From Bacilli bacterium (GTDB lineage: Bacteria; Bacillota_I; Bacilli_A; RFN20; CAG-826): a DNA stretch of 51,608 bases. The notes below the pieces were generated by a model that worked only from the letters and a program-made list of their open reading frames with translations, was not told the origin of the DNA and made no database searches. The stretch lies in contig CAAGAN010000034.1 of NCBI GenBank assembly GCA_900767825.1, positions 1 through 51,608 on the forward strand, given 5' to 3'. Position numbers and translations under genes: made by a program. How positions within the stretch are numbered: the first letter of the stretch is position 1; each line of letters opens with the position of its first letter. Positions 18,301 to 27,083 of the stretch are shown one piece after another.

Positions 18301-19070
18301 TTCCAGTTATCAAAGGCATAAACGCTCCAGAAGGAATGCCATATTTCCGTGATGCCGAATATAGCGGTGCCAGGGATGTTGCCCTTTATTACTATGCCGA
18401 TGGCTATAATCCAAAAGGATTTGTAACCATGACAAGAAATTCTTCTTATGGCGCTATTAGGAATGTAACCGATTCAGTCACCATCTCTGGGGATAACTTC
18501 TTCTCCAACATGGGTGAATGGATACTTAAATATCTAATTGGCGTTAATGAAACTTTCTTCGAACAAAAAGAAGGAAATAACAATACTGCAACCACTACCG
18601 AAACTCCTTCCAATCCTATAACTTCAAAAGCCATCCACATTGAAGATGTAATTGGAGGATATGAAGTAAACAACAACACCCATTCATTAAATCTAAATCT
18701 AAATGCCTTAACTCATCTCTCATTCTTTGGTGAGACTAGGTTAGATGTTACCTGTACTGATTTAGATGGCAATAATGGCAAAGCTATTTCTAGATTAGCC
18801 TTAAGTGCTGGCATTAGCCTTGGAGGAGAATTGAAAGTCTGTTCCATCAAACTCGATGCCAAATTAAATAACATCTCTGATACAGGTGTCTATTCAAATG
18901 CTTGGGAAGTTGAAGGCAATAAATTCAAATCCATCTATAGCCCAACTTATGAAGCCAGCAACGGAAAAGAAAATCCATTTGTCTTAACAAAAGACAATTA
19001 TTACAAGCAATATAATGAAAACGATGGGGTTTTGACTCCTGGTAACTACTACGTTAAAGCCTCTATCTAA
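15348..19070 (+). CDS. Giant membrane-anchored surface protein A (1240 aa), paralogue of the next gene
   Basis: 1240 residues; GGGAG lies upstream of the ATG. A signal-anchor helix (about 22-44) is followed by an acidic Asp/Thr/Pro linker and then a very long, beta-strand-rich region with no Walker, peptidase, glycosidase or LPXTG motif. It aligns along its length with the 1175-aa protein at 19088. Shared blocks include RLNVDKGYVSFNSDN/FTVNNGYLNLGGDN, FRYKVNL, LKAKTNK/LQAKTNK, FASFTLNG/FASFTLEG and, near the C-terminus, AIHIEDV/AIHAEDV. Alternating LxLxLxL runs recur, as in large lipid-transfer or beta-sheet scaffolds, but that comparison is speculative. The two genes probably arose by duplication and then differ in anchoring: helix here, lipid there. 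Confidence 0.78.
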   Translation: MDQFKRNVNGVEKAAIRIRRGIATGLMSLAFFGITAGATYLFIPAKHETITPDDSGTDITPDIPDTGDNNDGRGKLIQNLLAEVTGEGLRLNVDKGYVSFNSDNENKLTFDNAKVDLALSSIDAKQIIKGINLKVNAPVNYCGKTRSLALDKIEDYAYFDISNDDEGNIDDAARNYNFRYKVNLATKTPSEYGEEDSNDPTTGGEVIYNYGDFSYVVDTILNILTADDSGLHGKINFPSFSTIIGGDSSSEGNTNTGNSSSESSLDTDAMLDAFNNMKEGKYNDNPYYLLELPVGNNTYKIGLATDKEYNLAKVEFPAKVSLDNGNTYTDNQEEFAINNETKLKISASVYSGSEANIDWAHPKYEALSYREIYNSLDLFKEVANLVAVPKFGLKMNLDLGRSSEGREASLYVTEKQAQEEKAYIDLDADVDFSKYSLNSIGASLNIGKYVKEGNVLTSTKNKASQTLEVKKLENADDFYLGLNTALKAKTNKTTIDTVYSNIKNAIDGMNGGETTTKQIKTTKKAISASIDAVTNSGLATGIEQKRYDWALDMLEEFKNSDNKIWMTLNLEPAGINGKIKIVLDRTVIDGVKPSLAKISFENIEFASFTLNGALEVDRSMYDVPTLEDASKYQELTHLVGLSEQLSSIVSSKQALINLSGSIKDESKKDVVGNNYTGFVFDGKVAVDANDMKVGMDIKGVEHNSSYLNDHSIKMDLNPNDAANGIDSVNIKYSSANESTSELKKRTNPKSTGLVATLSTTSMMNSLKDIMDTFNIDQTDDENKSIGIKDDRFNRLFSCFSNESSSSLLSSITNGNYFDLLDTKVLEKVDFASGNGTANEFVVNGDSLGLNGKATIKVQYDSTPTGENNPGFKSMTITSGEVTKFEVTIGLEKTSLNEADKTSYLDCVEILNSDKIISLNNLIDMLSYGVATTMIGAKDNYNTSTYSFGADVSIVLGKYEFTALRVNLIAKVRGAQTMLYATLDNLPVIKGINAPEGMPYFRDAEYSGARDVALYYYADGYNPKGFVTMTRNSSYGAIRNVTDSVTISGDNFFSNMGEWILKYLIGVNETFFEQKEGNNNTATTTETPSNPITSKAIHIEDVIGGYEVNNNTHSLNLNLNALTHLSFFGETRLDVTCTDLDGNNGKAISRLALSAGISLGGELKVCSIKLDAKLNNISDTGVYSNAWEVEGNKFKSIYSPTYEASNGKENPFVLTKDNYYKQYNENDGVLTPGNYYVKASI

Positions 19071-19087
19071 TTGAATTTAAAAGCAAT

Positions 19088-22000
19088 ATGAAGAAATTTA
19101 GTCTTACAAAATTAATAAAGACTAGGGGAGCAATGCCTTTATTGACATTGCTTCCTTTATTATTTTCTTCATGCGCTTATCAAGTCGAAGCTACTAAAAA
19201 TAACGCCTCTACCCCATCTGAAAAAACAACATCTACCACTACTTCTAGCGAAGTTAGTTTTGATAAAGAAAAGATCAAGAAAACGTTTGAAGAATCTTTA
19301 TTAGATGGGGTTAGTTTTACAGTTAATAATGGCTATCTAAACCTAGGTGGAGATAATAACAAAGTCTATTTCAATAACGCTGAAATCAAACTCAAAATTG
19401 AAGCATTATCACTCAATGGGTTATCTATTTCTTTAAATTTGCCTATCGAATATAGAGGAAAATCTAGACAGGCTAGCATAACAAAGACTTCTTCTTATCT
19501 TTATCTAGATCTAGAAAATAAAGACAACCCAGCAAGTACTGATTTTAAATATAAGGTAAATCTTGATGAATATACCGTTAAAGAAGATGGCAAAGACAAA
19601 GTCGATTCCTCTACAGGAGGGACATATATCTATAAATATGGAAAATTGTCTTTTGTTTTAGATGAAGTCTTATCCATATTAGGCATTGATAATTCAATTA
19701 ATCTAGATCAAGGCAACACCAAATTCGATATAGGTGCAATTATTTCCTCTCTTGATGAACTCGAATATATTGATACATCTATTTCTCCTACTTATTACAA
19801 ATGGAATTTACCTTTAGGAGATAAGATTGTCCCTATAGGATTAAGGGGTGATAACGACAATATTTTCTCTGGATTAGATTTGCCTTGTCTAGGAGAAGAC
19901 GAATACAAAATAAACGATAAAGCCTCCGTTAGATTTAATTGCTCATTACAAAACGAGGATATATCAATTGTTGCCCCATCAAATGAAGCCGAATACCAAG
20001 AATTAGAAGATTCATTAGAGCTCATAAAAGATATCACCTATATTGCTAACAAAAAGAAATTCACCATAAAAAGTGATGAATCAAAGCTCAAGTTAACTCA
20101 TTACGAAGAAGAAATTCCTGGTACCAGCACTTCTTTCTCTCGCCCTGAAATTAATGAAACTGCCTATATCTCCTTTAGGGGCGATATCGACTTCTCAAAC
20201 AATGTATTAAATGACATGTTTGCCAAGGCTATTTTTGAATGTAATGGCAAAGGTCAAGAAATAGCAATTGAGAAAAATAATGATGACCTCTATATCAATT
20301 TCAATAACATCTTACAAGCTAAAACAAATAAACCAGTCCTAGATAGATTGATAAAAAACATCAAAGATGCCTTCTCAAGCAAAAGCGAAAAGCCTGGTGA
20401 AAATTTAGATACATCTAGTAGCGGTATCCTTACTTCCTTAAGGGCCATAAAAGATGCGATAGATGCAGTTATTAACTCACCTATCATGGTTGGGATAAAA
20501 GAAAATAGATATGATGATTTCTTAACCTTTATAGCTTCTTTGAAGTCTAGTCCAAATCAAATAGATATGGAATTAAATCTATCGATGATTTCCGGTACTG
20601 AAAATGCTGGAACCATATCTTTATCTTTATCTAGGACACCTGCTTCTTTAGCCTTGTTAAGAATCGGATTTAATAAAGCAAAATTTGCTTCCTTCACATT
20701 AGAAGGAAATATATATCTAGATGGATTTGAATTATCTAGCCTAGAAAACAAAGATAAATTCGTTGAATTATATCATCTTGAACCAATCGCAGATTCTTTC
20801 CTTAATTTCTCTAATACCAATAGAAGCAAGATGAAATTAAAAGGATATGTATTAGATAAAGGAACGACTTCAGTATATACAGAATCCTATGCCTCGACTC
20901 ACCTAGAAGAAACATATGGGTTAACTGAACAGGGCTTTACCTTTGATGCTGATTTTGCTTTTGATTTAAAGCAAGCAATGGGTTCAGGAATTTTAAACAT
21001 AGTTGATAGAAAAGAAAAATTTATCAATGACCATCAACTAAAAATCGATGTCGAAGGAAAAGAAAAAGAAGGCGAAAGTTATTTATCTTCTGCTTTGGAA
21101 ACAAACGTAAATTCAATGTTAGTTGAATATAATTCCAAAAATAGAATCGATCCAAAAAGCAACGATGGAAAAGCTACCAATAGAAAAGATCCATCCAATA
21201 CCACCCCTATAAAAGCAGCATTCTCCATTCATTCCCTTAATGGACTAATGTCTACGTTATCTTCTTTACTAGGTTCTACAGACCCTAGATTTGAACGCTT
21301 GACTAATCTATTTAATATTGTTTCTAACGTTGGAATTATCAAGTTATTAAGTGATGGTAAATATCTTGAATTATTAGCCACTTCTGTCTTAAAAGATGAG
21401 GGGGGTGCATCAATTAACGAAAATGAAGCTACCTTTGTTATTAAAAAAGACATCCTTTTGAATACGGAAGATTTAGTAATAAAACTCTTCTTCGATAATA
21501 AGCATGAAACTTTTGATGAAGAAGGAAATAGCAAGATTAATTACGGAACGATAAACGCCATACAAATCGATTCAACATTTAATTTCTCTAGTGGGAATCC
21601 AAGCAAAAACAAAAAGGTGCATTTAGAGATATCTTCCATTTCAAGCAATGTCAGTGACGCTGAATTGCAAAGGAATTTTGCAAGTGAAGGAAAATCCAAA
21701 TTCACTGATTATTCTTCAGTTAAAACCCTTCTAGAATTCATGCTCGATTCAATAACTTTAGGAAGTAATAAAGTTACTAATTACACTTCTACTTATCATC
21801 TAAAAGGTACTGCTAGTGTTAAATTTGGCATAATCGATGCCTTGCCAATTAAATTTGATTTCTACATATCCTTAAGAGGTGCCGAGGTCAAAGTTATTGG
21901 CGGGCTGGAAATGGGCATGTTGGTAGGCCTAAATACCAAAGCTAGCGGAGGCGATAGATTTACTTATTTCTATTACCATACAAATGGAGAAAATAGCAAA

Positions 22001-22615
22001 GGCACAGTCTATTATCAAAGATGGGATGATAACAATTGGCCTTGGGAAAACATTCTATATGAAGGAAAAATCAGCGGTGAGGTTTTTGCTGACAATATGA
22101 TGGGATATCTCCTAGGGAATATGCTTGGAATGGATGATAAAATTATGAATAGCGTCACTTCTACTAGCGCTGCTGCAGATGCCGCTATACACGCAGAAGA
22201 TGTATTAAAGAAATATTCATCTAATATCAATGCTTCTAATCCAGATTCATTAAAAAATCCAACATTCTCCATCGGAATGGATTTAGGGAAATTAGCAAAT
22301 ACCAGCATGGTTGGAAATCTTGAAGCCGATATTAATGGCAAAACATTAAACGACAATAAGAAAACTTTATATTCCGCTTCTGGAAAAATCCCTCTAGTAG
22401 GTGGTTTATTAAAGGCAACATTCTCATTAACATTAGATAATGTTTCTAGCGGAAATTATGAAGCCGTTTGGGACAATAATCATTCAATGAATGTTGTTAC
22501 TAACTGGAAAGGCACTTCTATTAAAAAAGAAAATAGACCTGTAGTTGATTACTTTAATTATTTTGAAGAAAAGGCAAATAACGCCACTAGCGATGCCGTC
22601 GTTAAGAACTACTAA
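19088..22615 (+). CDS. Giant surface lipoprotein B (1175 aa), paralogue of the preceding gene
   Basis: 1175 residues. The signal peptide ends in LLFSSC, giving a lipoprotein with a Ser/Thr/Glu linker to about residue 58. The remainder parallels protein A: GYLNLGGDN, a YRGKSRQA block, FKYKVNL, AKTNKPVLDRLIKNIKDA, FASFTLEG, a long beta-rich middle, and a C-terminal AIHAEDVLKKY. There is no recognisable catalytic motif. A near-identical architecture with a different membrane anchor suggests two subunits of one surface structure, or diverged ligand-binding twins. The gene starts 17 nt after the protein A stop with only a weak Shine-Dalgarno sequence, so reinitiation is likely. Confidence 0.78.
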   Translation: MKKFSLTKLIKTRGAMPLLTLLPLLFSSCAYQVEATKNNASTPSEKTTSTTTSSEVSFDKEKIKKTFEESLLDGVSFTVNNGYLNLGGDNNKVYFNNAEIKLKIEALSLNGLSISLNLPIEYRGKSRQASITKTSSYLYLDLENKDNPASTDFKYKVNLDEYTVKEDGKDKVDSSTGGTYIYKYGKLSFVLDEVLSILGIDNSINLDQGNTKFDIGAIISSLDELEYIDTSISPTYYKWNLPLGDKIVPIGLRGDNDNIFSGLDLPCLGEDEYKINDKASVRFNCSLQNEDISIVAPSNEAEYQELEDSLELIKDITYIANKKKFTIKSDESKLKLTHYEEEIPGTSTSFSRPEINETAYISFRGDIDFSNNVLNDMFAKAIFECNGKGQEIAIEKNNDDLYINFNNILQAKTNKPVLDRLIKNIKDAFSSKSEKPGENLDTSSSGILTSLRAIKDAIDAVINSPIMVGIKENRYDDFLTFIASLKSSPNQIDMELNLSMISGTENAGTISLSLSRTPASLALLRIGFNKAKFASFTLEGNIYLDGFELSSLENKDKFVELYHLEPIADSFLNFSNTNRSKMKLKGYVLDKGTTSVYTESYASTHLEETYGLTEQGFTFDADFAFDLKQAMGSGILNIVDRKEKFINDHQLKIDVEGKEKEGESYLSSALETNVNSMLVEYNSKNRIDPKSNDGKATNRKDPSNTTPIKAAFSIHSLNGLMSTLSSLLGSTDPRFERLTNLFNIVSNVGIIKLLSDGKYLELLATSVLKDEGGASINENEATFVIKKDILLNTEDLVIKLFFDNKHETFDEEGNSKINYGTINAIQIDSTFNFSSGNPSKNKKVHLEISSISSNVSDAELQRNFASEGKSKFTDYSSVKTLLEFMLDSITLGSNKVTNYTSTYHLKGTASVKFGIIDALPIKFDFYISLRGAEVKVIGGLEMGMLVGLNTKASGGDRFTYFYYHTNGENSKGTVYYQRWDDNNWPWENILYEGKISGEVFADNMMGYLLGNMLGMDDKIMNSVTSTSAAADAAIHAEDVLKKYSSNINASNPDSLKNPTFSIGMDLGKLANTSMVGNLEADINGKTLNDNKKTLYSASGKIPLVGGLLKATFSLTLDNVSSGNYEAVWDNNHSMNVVTNWKGTSIKKENRPVVDYFNYFEEKANNATSDAVVKNY

Positions 22616-22637
22616 AGATAAAATTTAATTCAATAAA

Positions 22638-22666
22638 TTGATTTATAAATTTTCCTATTTTACAAT
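22638..22666 (+). promoter_or_regulatory. Leaderless promoter of the XRE/membrane regulator
   Basis: TTGATT (22638-22643), 17-nt spacer, TACAAT (22661-22666), then only 6 nt to the ATG at 22673. No Shine-Dalgarno sequence is present. Confidence 0.65.
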
Positions 22667-22672
22667 TTTGAC

Positions 22673-23296
22673 ATGGATAATCTTGCAACCATTGTTGGAA
22701 AAAACCTTGCTAACCTTAGAAAAACTAAAGGATTAACTCAGTCCGAATTAGCCTCTTTAATTCACTATAGTGATAAATCTATATCAAAATGGGAATTGGG
22801 TTATGCCCTTCCTAGCGTTGATATTTTGATGGATTTTTGCTCATTCTATGGAGTAACCCTAGATTATTTAGTAAGTGAAAAAACCGAAGAGGAAGCCAAG
22901 GAAGCTTTAACTCCAAAAGAGCAAAAAGGCGATCCAAATAGGCCTATAATCATGGGAATGACAGTCATGGTTGCCATTATCATTGCCATGTGTATCTTCT
23001 TTTCAAGTTACTTTATTCCAATGGGAGGAAAAAAACCTGATTTAGATTGGTCAGTGTTCATGTGGACAGTTCCTTGCACATTATTTGTTCTAACTCTAGA
23101 AACTCATTTCTTCTATCACTCTGGATTATGGACAACTATTTTGGCATCCAGTTCAATGTGGAGCCTCATTTTATCTTTTGCATTCTTCTTCCAATTCGTT
23201 AAAGAACCGCCTGAATCGATTTGGTATATCTTGTTTGTAGGGATACCTCTACAAATAATATTCATACTTGCCAAAAACATAAAGAAGAGAAGCTAG
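22673..23296 (+). CDS. XRE-family HTH regulator fused to a membrane domain
   Basis: 207 residues. The N-terminal Cro/CI-type HTH covers about 6-65: VGKNLANLRKTKGLTQSELASLI, then SDKSISKWELGYALPSVDILMDFCSFYGVTLDYLV. A polar linker leads to about four membrane helices (roughly 93-114, 128-147, 150-172, 182-200) and a basic KNIKKRS tail. This layout suggests a membrane-tethered DNA-binding sensor, a common unstudied type in Firmicutes. It lies between the giant surface genes and the patatin gene, either of which it could control. Its stop codon is in the loop of its own terminator. Confidence 0.82.
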   Translation: MDNLATIVGKNLANLRKTKGLTQSELASLIHYSDKSISKWELGYALPSVDILMDFCSFYGVTLDYLVSEKTEEEAKEALTPKEQKGDPNRPIIMGMTVMVAIIIAMCIFFSSYFIPMGGKKPDLDWSVFMWTVPCTLFVLTLETHFFYHSGLWTTILASSSMWSLILSFAFFFQFVKEPPESIWYILFVGIPLQIIFILAKNIKKRS

Positions 23297-23310
23297 GTGC
23301 TTCTTTTTTT
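23288..23310 (+). terminator. Terminator overlapping the XRE stop codon
   Basis: AGAAGC-taggt-GCTTCT followed by a T run; the TAG stop codon is in the loop. The last T residues form the -35 of the next gene. Confidence 0.8.
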
Positions 23311-23336
23311 GATAATCAATAATTATTTGTTATACT
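23309..23336 (+). promoter_or_regulatory. Leaderless promoter of the patatin gene
   Basis: TTGATA (23309-23314), 16-nt spacer, TATACT (23331-23336), then 6 nt to the ATG. There is no Shine-Dalgarno sequence. The -35 shares bases with the upstream terminator T run. Confidence 0.7.
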
Positions 23337-23342
23337 TCCATT

Positions 23343-24524
23343 ATGAAACTTGGATTATCTTTATGCGGTGGAGGGGCCTATGGGGCCTATGAGCAAGGAA
23401 TACACCGCTACTTGCACGAAAACAAATATAAATTTGATGCAATAACAGGCACATCAATTGGAGCTTTAAATGCTGCAATGATTGCAACATCTAGTTTTGA
23501 AGTTGCGGAAAACCTTTGGAGAAACATTACTGTCGAAGATGTCATTAAAGGTGGCTTAGATATTGATGAAACTTTACTAGAGAACTTTTCTATAAAAAGA
23601 GATAGCAAGTTCCAAAAACTAGTAAGGGCATATATTAAAAATGGAGGAGCAGACATTGCTCCTTTAATCAAATTAGTAAAAAAGACAATAGGTCCAATGG
23701 ATTTCAAACACCTTGATACTAAAGTTGGTGTTGTTGTTACTAAATATCCTGGCTTTGCCGAGGAAGATATATTGTTAAATGATTTGCCAAAAGGAAAGGT
23801 TCCTGATTATTTAATCGCATCAGCAAGTTGCTTCCCTGCTTTCCCAATCTATAACATTGGAAAGAATAGATATGCAGACGGTGGATGGAAAAATAATTTG
23901 CCAGTAGATTATTGCTTCTCTTTAGGGGCAGATAAAGTTATTGCAGTCTTATTAGAATCATTCCCAACTGCCCAAAAGCAAGAATACCTATCATTACCAA
24001 ACGTAACTTTAATTAGGCCTTCTTCAGTCTATGGTAAAATGCTTTCTTTTAAGCATGATGAAATAGTTAAAAACATAGAAACAGGTTATCTAGACGCAAC
24101 CAAAATACTAGGCGAACACGAGGGTTACAAATATACATTTTCAAGTAATAAAACCCTTAATGTATTAGCAGATAAACATATGTCACTTTTAACTAGATTC
24201 GGCGCAAAAGTCGCTTTAAAAAACATAAATTATCTATTCGAAGATGTTACTTGGGATATGCCAATAACTGCATTAAATGTTTTCTTGCTTAATCTAGAAA
24301 GAGTAATGGATTTATTCGAAATGGATAAATTTAAAGTATATGGAATTGAACAGGCTAGCAAATATTTGTTTGGCATGATTTCTACTTATGATAACAACGA
24401 AGAAGATGAATATAACAAAGAAAAACTTAATCTAGCTTCCTTGTTTTGGAAACAAAAAGAAGCATCCCTTAAATCAGAACGCTCCGTTTTAGATAAAGTC
24501 TTTATTGATACTTTTATTAATTAA
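23343..24524 (+). CDS. Patatin-like phospholipase/acyl hydrolase
   Basis: 393 residues. All patatin landmarks occur: the oxyanion loop CGGGAYGAYEQG (8-19), nucleophile motif GTSIG (Ser38), and the catalytic-dyad Asp in YADGGWKNNLPV (about 178). Family members hydrolyse acyl esters of phospholipids or related lipids. There is no signal peptide, so it is cytosolic or peripherally membrane-bound. The roughly 150-residue C-terminal extension is helical and unrecognised. Its 3' end overlaps the convergent lipoprotein gene by 8 nt at TTAATTAA. Confidence 0.88.
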   Translation: MKLGLSLCGGGAYGAYEQGIHRYLHENKYKFDAITGTSIGALNAAMIATSSFEVAENLWRNITVEDVIKGGLDIDETLLENFSIKRDSKFQKLVRAYIKNGGADIAPLIKLVKKTIGPMDFKHLDTKVGVVVTKYPGFAEEDILLNDLPKGKVPDYLIASASCFPAFPIYNIGKNRYADGGWKNNLPVDYCFSLGADKVIAVLLESFPTAQKQEYLSLPNVTLIRPSSVYGKMLSFKHDEIVKNIETGYLDATKILGEHEGYKYTFSSNKTLNVLADKHMSLLTRFGAKVALKNINYLFEDVTWDMPITALNVFLLNLERVMDLFEMDKFKVYGIEQASKYLFGMISTYDNNEEDEYNKEKLNLASLFWKQKEASLKSERSVLDKVFIDTFIN

Positions 24525-25140
24525 AGAATTCTAGAGAATATAGATAGACGGCATATCCTGGATTAACTCTAAATGAGAATATTCCATCAATTGGGAATGT
24601 ATATGTTATTTTTCCATCAGCCTTAGTTGGCTCAGTTTCAACCGTCACACCTCCTACTTCAAAAATAGGAGTTCCTGTATATTCATATGCATCAAGTTGA
24701 GTAATTCTAGCAGTTCCTTTTAAAGGTTCTAAAGAGGATATAGCCCCATATGGACGAGTTGCAGTTTCCTTCCCACTGCATTGGATTGTGTTCGCATGAG
24801 ATCCACCGCCTCTTTGAATGCCAGTCCCAAAGAATTTGTATTCTTTATTCAAGGCATCAAAAACTGAGAAATTATAATCGACTAAATATTGTTGAGATGA
24901 AGTCGCATTGATTGAAGTAGGAAGTATTTCAATATAATAACTATCCGATTCGCTTGTAGATAATGAAACAGAAGGATCTTTACTAGAATCTATAGGAGTT
25001 TCAATCGTTGTAACTTTGCTAGAAACCTCAGAAGATACATCAATGGGTTCGCTATCTTGGCTAGAAGAACTAGATTGAGCTTCATTACAAGAAGCTAGTA
25101 GAAGGCAAGTAGATGCTAAAATTAATAATTGTTTTTTCAT
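24517..25140 (-). CDS. Small lipoprotein with Ser-rich linker, function unknown
   Basis: 207 residues from the ATG at 25140; a TTG-like upstream extension to 25158 adds six residues that spoil the signal peptide and is rejected. The lipobox is LLLASC (Cys18), followed by a Ser/Glu-rich linker to about residue 70. A beta-rich domain then carries FGTGIQRGGGSHANTIQCSG and, at the C-terminus, FSFRVNPGYAVYLYSLEF, resembling small carbohydrate-binding beta-sandwich modules. No enzyme motif is seen. TATAAT lies 7 nt before the ATG with no Shine-Dalgarno sequence. Confidence 0.75.
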   Translation of the reverse strand: MKKQLLILASTCLLLASCNEAQSSSSSQDSEPIDVSSEVSSKVTTIETPIDSSKDPSVSLSTSESDSYYIEILPTSINATSSQQYLVDYNFSVFDALNKEYKFFGTGIQRGGGSHANTIQCSGKETATRPYGAISSLEPLKGTARITQLDAYEYTGTPIFEVGGVTVETEPTKADGKITYTFPIDGIFSFRVNPGYAVYLYSLEFFN

Positions 25141-25147
25141 AAAGGCA

Positions 25148-25153
25148 ATTATA
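25148..25153 (-). promoter_or_regulatory. -10 box of the leaderless lipoprotein gene
   Basis: Minus-strand TATAAT, 7 nt before the ATG at 25140. The -35 is poor. Confidence 0.6.
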
Positions 25154-25229
25154 TACACTATTTATTACTTTTGTTGTCTTTTCTTAGAAAAGGATGATAA
25201 TTTACATGTTTAGAAAGGCAAATTAACAA

Positions 25230-26999
25230 ATGGCAAAACAAAATTGGGATTTAACTTATTTCTTCAAGAGCCAAGAAGAATTTGATTCAGCTCTTGAAAA
25301 TTTCAAAAAATACAAAGATGAATTAGCTTCTTTTAAAGGAAAGCTATCTAACGAAGAAGACTTAAAAGCTTTTTTAAGACTAGAAAAGAAATCTAATTTA
25401 GATTTCGTTAGACTTTATTTCTATGCCGAGATGGCTTCTGACCTAGATAAAACTAATGTCAAAAACGCATCAAATCTAGCAAAGGCTCAACTAGCTATGA
25501 ATGATTTAGCCGCTGCAACTAGCTTTGAATCACCCGAATTATTATCTTTAGGAAGAGAGAAACTTGAAAACTTTGTTAAAGAAAACAAAGAATTTGAAGA
25601 ATATTCATTTAACTTTAGAAAACTATTTGACCAAAGCGAATATGTTTTAAGCAAAGAAAAAGAAGAATTATTATCTTCTTTCAATGCGATTAGAGGAATT
25701 GGCGGAACTTTATATAGCCAATTAACTGTTGCTGATAGAAAAAATAGCACTGCTAAACTTAAAAACGGGGAAGAAGTCGAAGTTACCATGTCTAATTGGT
25801 CTTCTTTGATTGAAAAGTCAGCCTGTGAAGAAGATAGACAAGCTATATTCGAAGCTTTATACAAGTTTTATTTCGAACACAAGAATACTTATGGAGAGAT
25901 CTATAACTTAGTCCTCCAAGACCAATTAGCAGACGTCAAATCTAGAGGTTATAAATCAATATTAGCCTCACATCTTACTAATTCTAGAATCCCAGAAGAT
26001 GTATTCATGAATCTAGTAAATGTCGTTTCTTCTAACACTGCCCCACTTAAGAAATATTATGAATTAAGAAGGAAAGCCCTAGGATTAACCAAGCATCGTT
26101 CCTATGATAGATTCCTTCAATTAGCTACTAGCGATAAGAAATATACCTATGAAGAAGGAAAGGAACTATTCTTCAAATCAATCGAGCACTTCCCGGCTGA
26201 TTTCCAAGAAAAAGCTCACGAAGTATTAAAAGATGGCTTTGTTGATGTAAATCCAAAACTTGGGAAAAGAAGCGGAGCCTATTCTAATGGAGGATATGAC
26301 TTCCATCCATTCATTCTCCTTAACTGGAATGGTGATTTAGGTGATTGTTTTACCTTGGCCCACGAATCTGGTCACTCCATCCATACCCTTTATAGCGAAG
26401 AGGCTCAGCCAACATTAAAGCAAGACTACACTATTTTCGTTGCTGAAATCGCTTCTACCTTCAACGAGCATAACTTATTGGATTATCTTCTAAAAGATCC
26501 TTCCTTAAGCAAAGAAGACAAGATTTATCTATTACAAAAATCAATTGATGAAATTGCTTCCACCTTCTATAGGCAAACCTTATTCGGACAATTTGAATAC
26601 GAGATTGCCTCTTTAGTAGAAAAAGGCGAACCAATCAATTACGAAGTCTTATGTGCCAAGATGGAAGAGTTATATTCGCTTTACTATGGAATCGATATTA
26701 AAGAAGAAAAATATAAGAATCTTGTTTGGGCCTATATCCCACACCTTTTCTATACTCCTTTCTATGTCTACCAATACGCAACTAGTTTCACCTCTTCAAT
26801 GTTAATTTATCAAAGGGTTAAAAATAACGAACCAAATGCTTTCAATAATTACATTAACTTATTAAAGTCCGGCGGAAGCGAATATCCAGTCGAACAAGTT
26901 AAAGAAGCTAATGTAGATTTAACAAAGAAAGAGCCATATCTAGCCGTTGTCGATAGAATGAATGAATTAGTCGATAAACTAGAAGAACTCTTAAAATAA
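25230..26999 (+). CDS. pepF: Oligoendopeptidase F (M3 metallopeptidase)
   Basis: 589 residues, the normal PepF length (~600). Zinc-binding HESGH lies in FTLAHESGHSIHTLYS (about 377), with the downstream Glu in EIASTFNEH. The N-terminal helical half, NWDLTYFFKSQEEFD, is typical. It cleaves short peptides in the cytosol and supports amino-acid supply. AAAGG precedes the ATG, so translation is leadered. It is monocistronic with a strong terminator at 27018. Confidence 0.93.
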   Translation: MAKQNWDLTYFFKSQEEFDSALENFKKYKDELASFKGKLSNEEDLKAFLRLEKKSNLDFVRLYFYAEMASDLDKTNVKNASNLAKAQLAMNDLAAATSFESPELLSLGREKLENFVKENKEFEEYSFNFRKLFDQSEYVLSKEKEELLSSFNAIRGIGGTLYSQLTVADRKNSTAKLKNGEEVEVTMSNWSSLIEKSACEEDRQAIFEALYKFYFEHKNTYGEIYNLVLQDQLADVKSRGYKSILASHLTNSRIPEDVFMNLVNVVSSNTAPLKKYYELRRKALGLTKHRSYDRFLQLATSDKKYTYEEGKELFFKSIEHFPADFQEKAHEVLKDGFVDVNPKLGKRSGAYSNGGYDFHPFILLNWNGDLGDCFTLAHESGHSIHTLYSEEAQPTLKQDYTIFVAEIASTFNEHNLLDYLLKDPSLSKEDKIYLLQKSIDEIASTFYRQTLFGQFEYEIASLVEKGEPINYEVLCAKMEELYSLYYGIDIKEEKYKNLVWAYIPHLFYTPFYVYQYATSFTSSMLIYQRVKNNEPNAFNNYINLLKSGGSEYPVEQVKEANVDLTKKEPYLAVVDRMNELVDKLEELLK

Positions 27000-27017
27000 G
27001 TCACTCATGACCAATTG

Positions 27018-27047
27018 ACCGCGTTGAAAAATACGCGGTTTTTATTT
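27018..27047 (+). terminator. Rho-independent terminator of pepF
   Basis: ACCGCG / CGCGGT stem with a 10-nt loop and TTTTTATTT tail. Confidence 0.85.
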
Positions 27048-27051
27048 GGCT

Positions 27052-27081
27052 AAAAGAAAAGGTTAGACATACAGCCTAACC
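27052..27081 (-). terminator. Rho-independent terminator of the 27084-28199 gene
   Basis: On the minus strand GGTTAG / CTAACC encloses a 9-nt loop and is followed by TTTTCTTTT. It is back to back with the pepF terminator. Confidence 0.8.
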
Positions 27082-27083
27082 AA

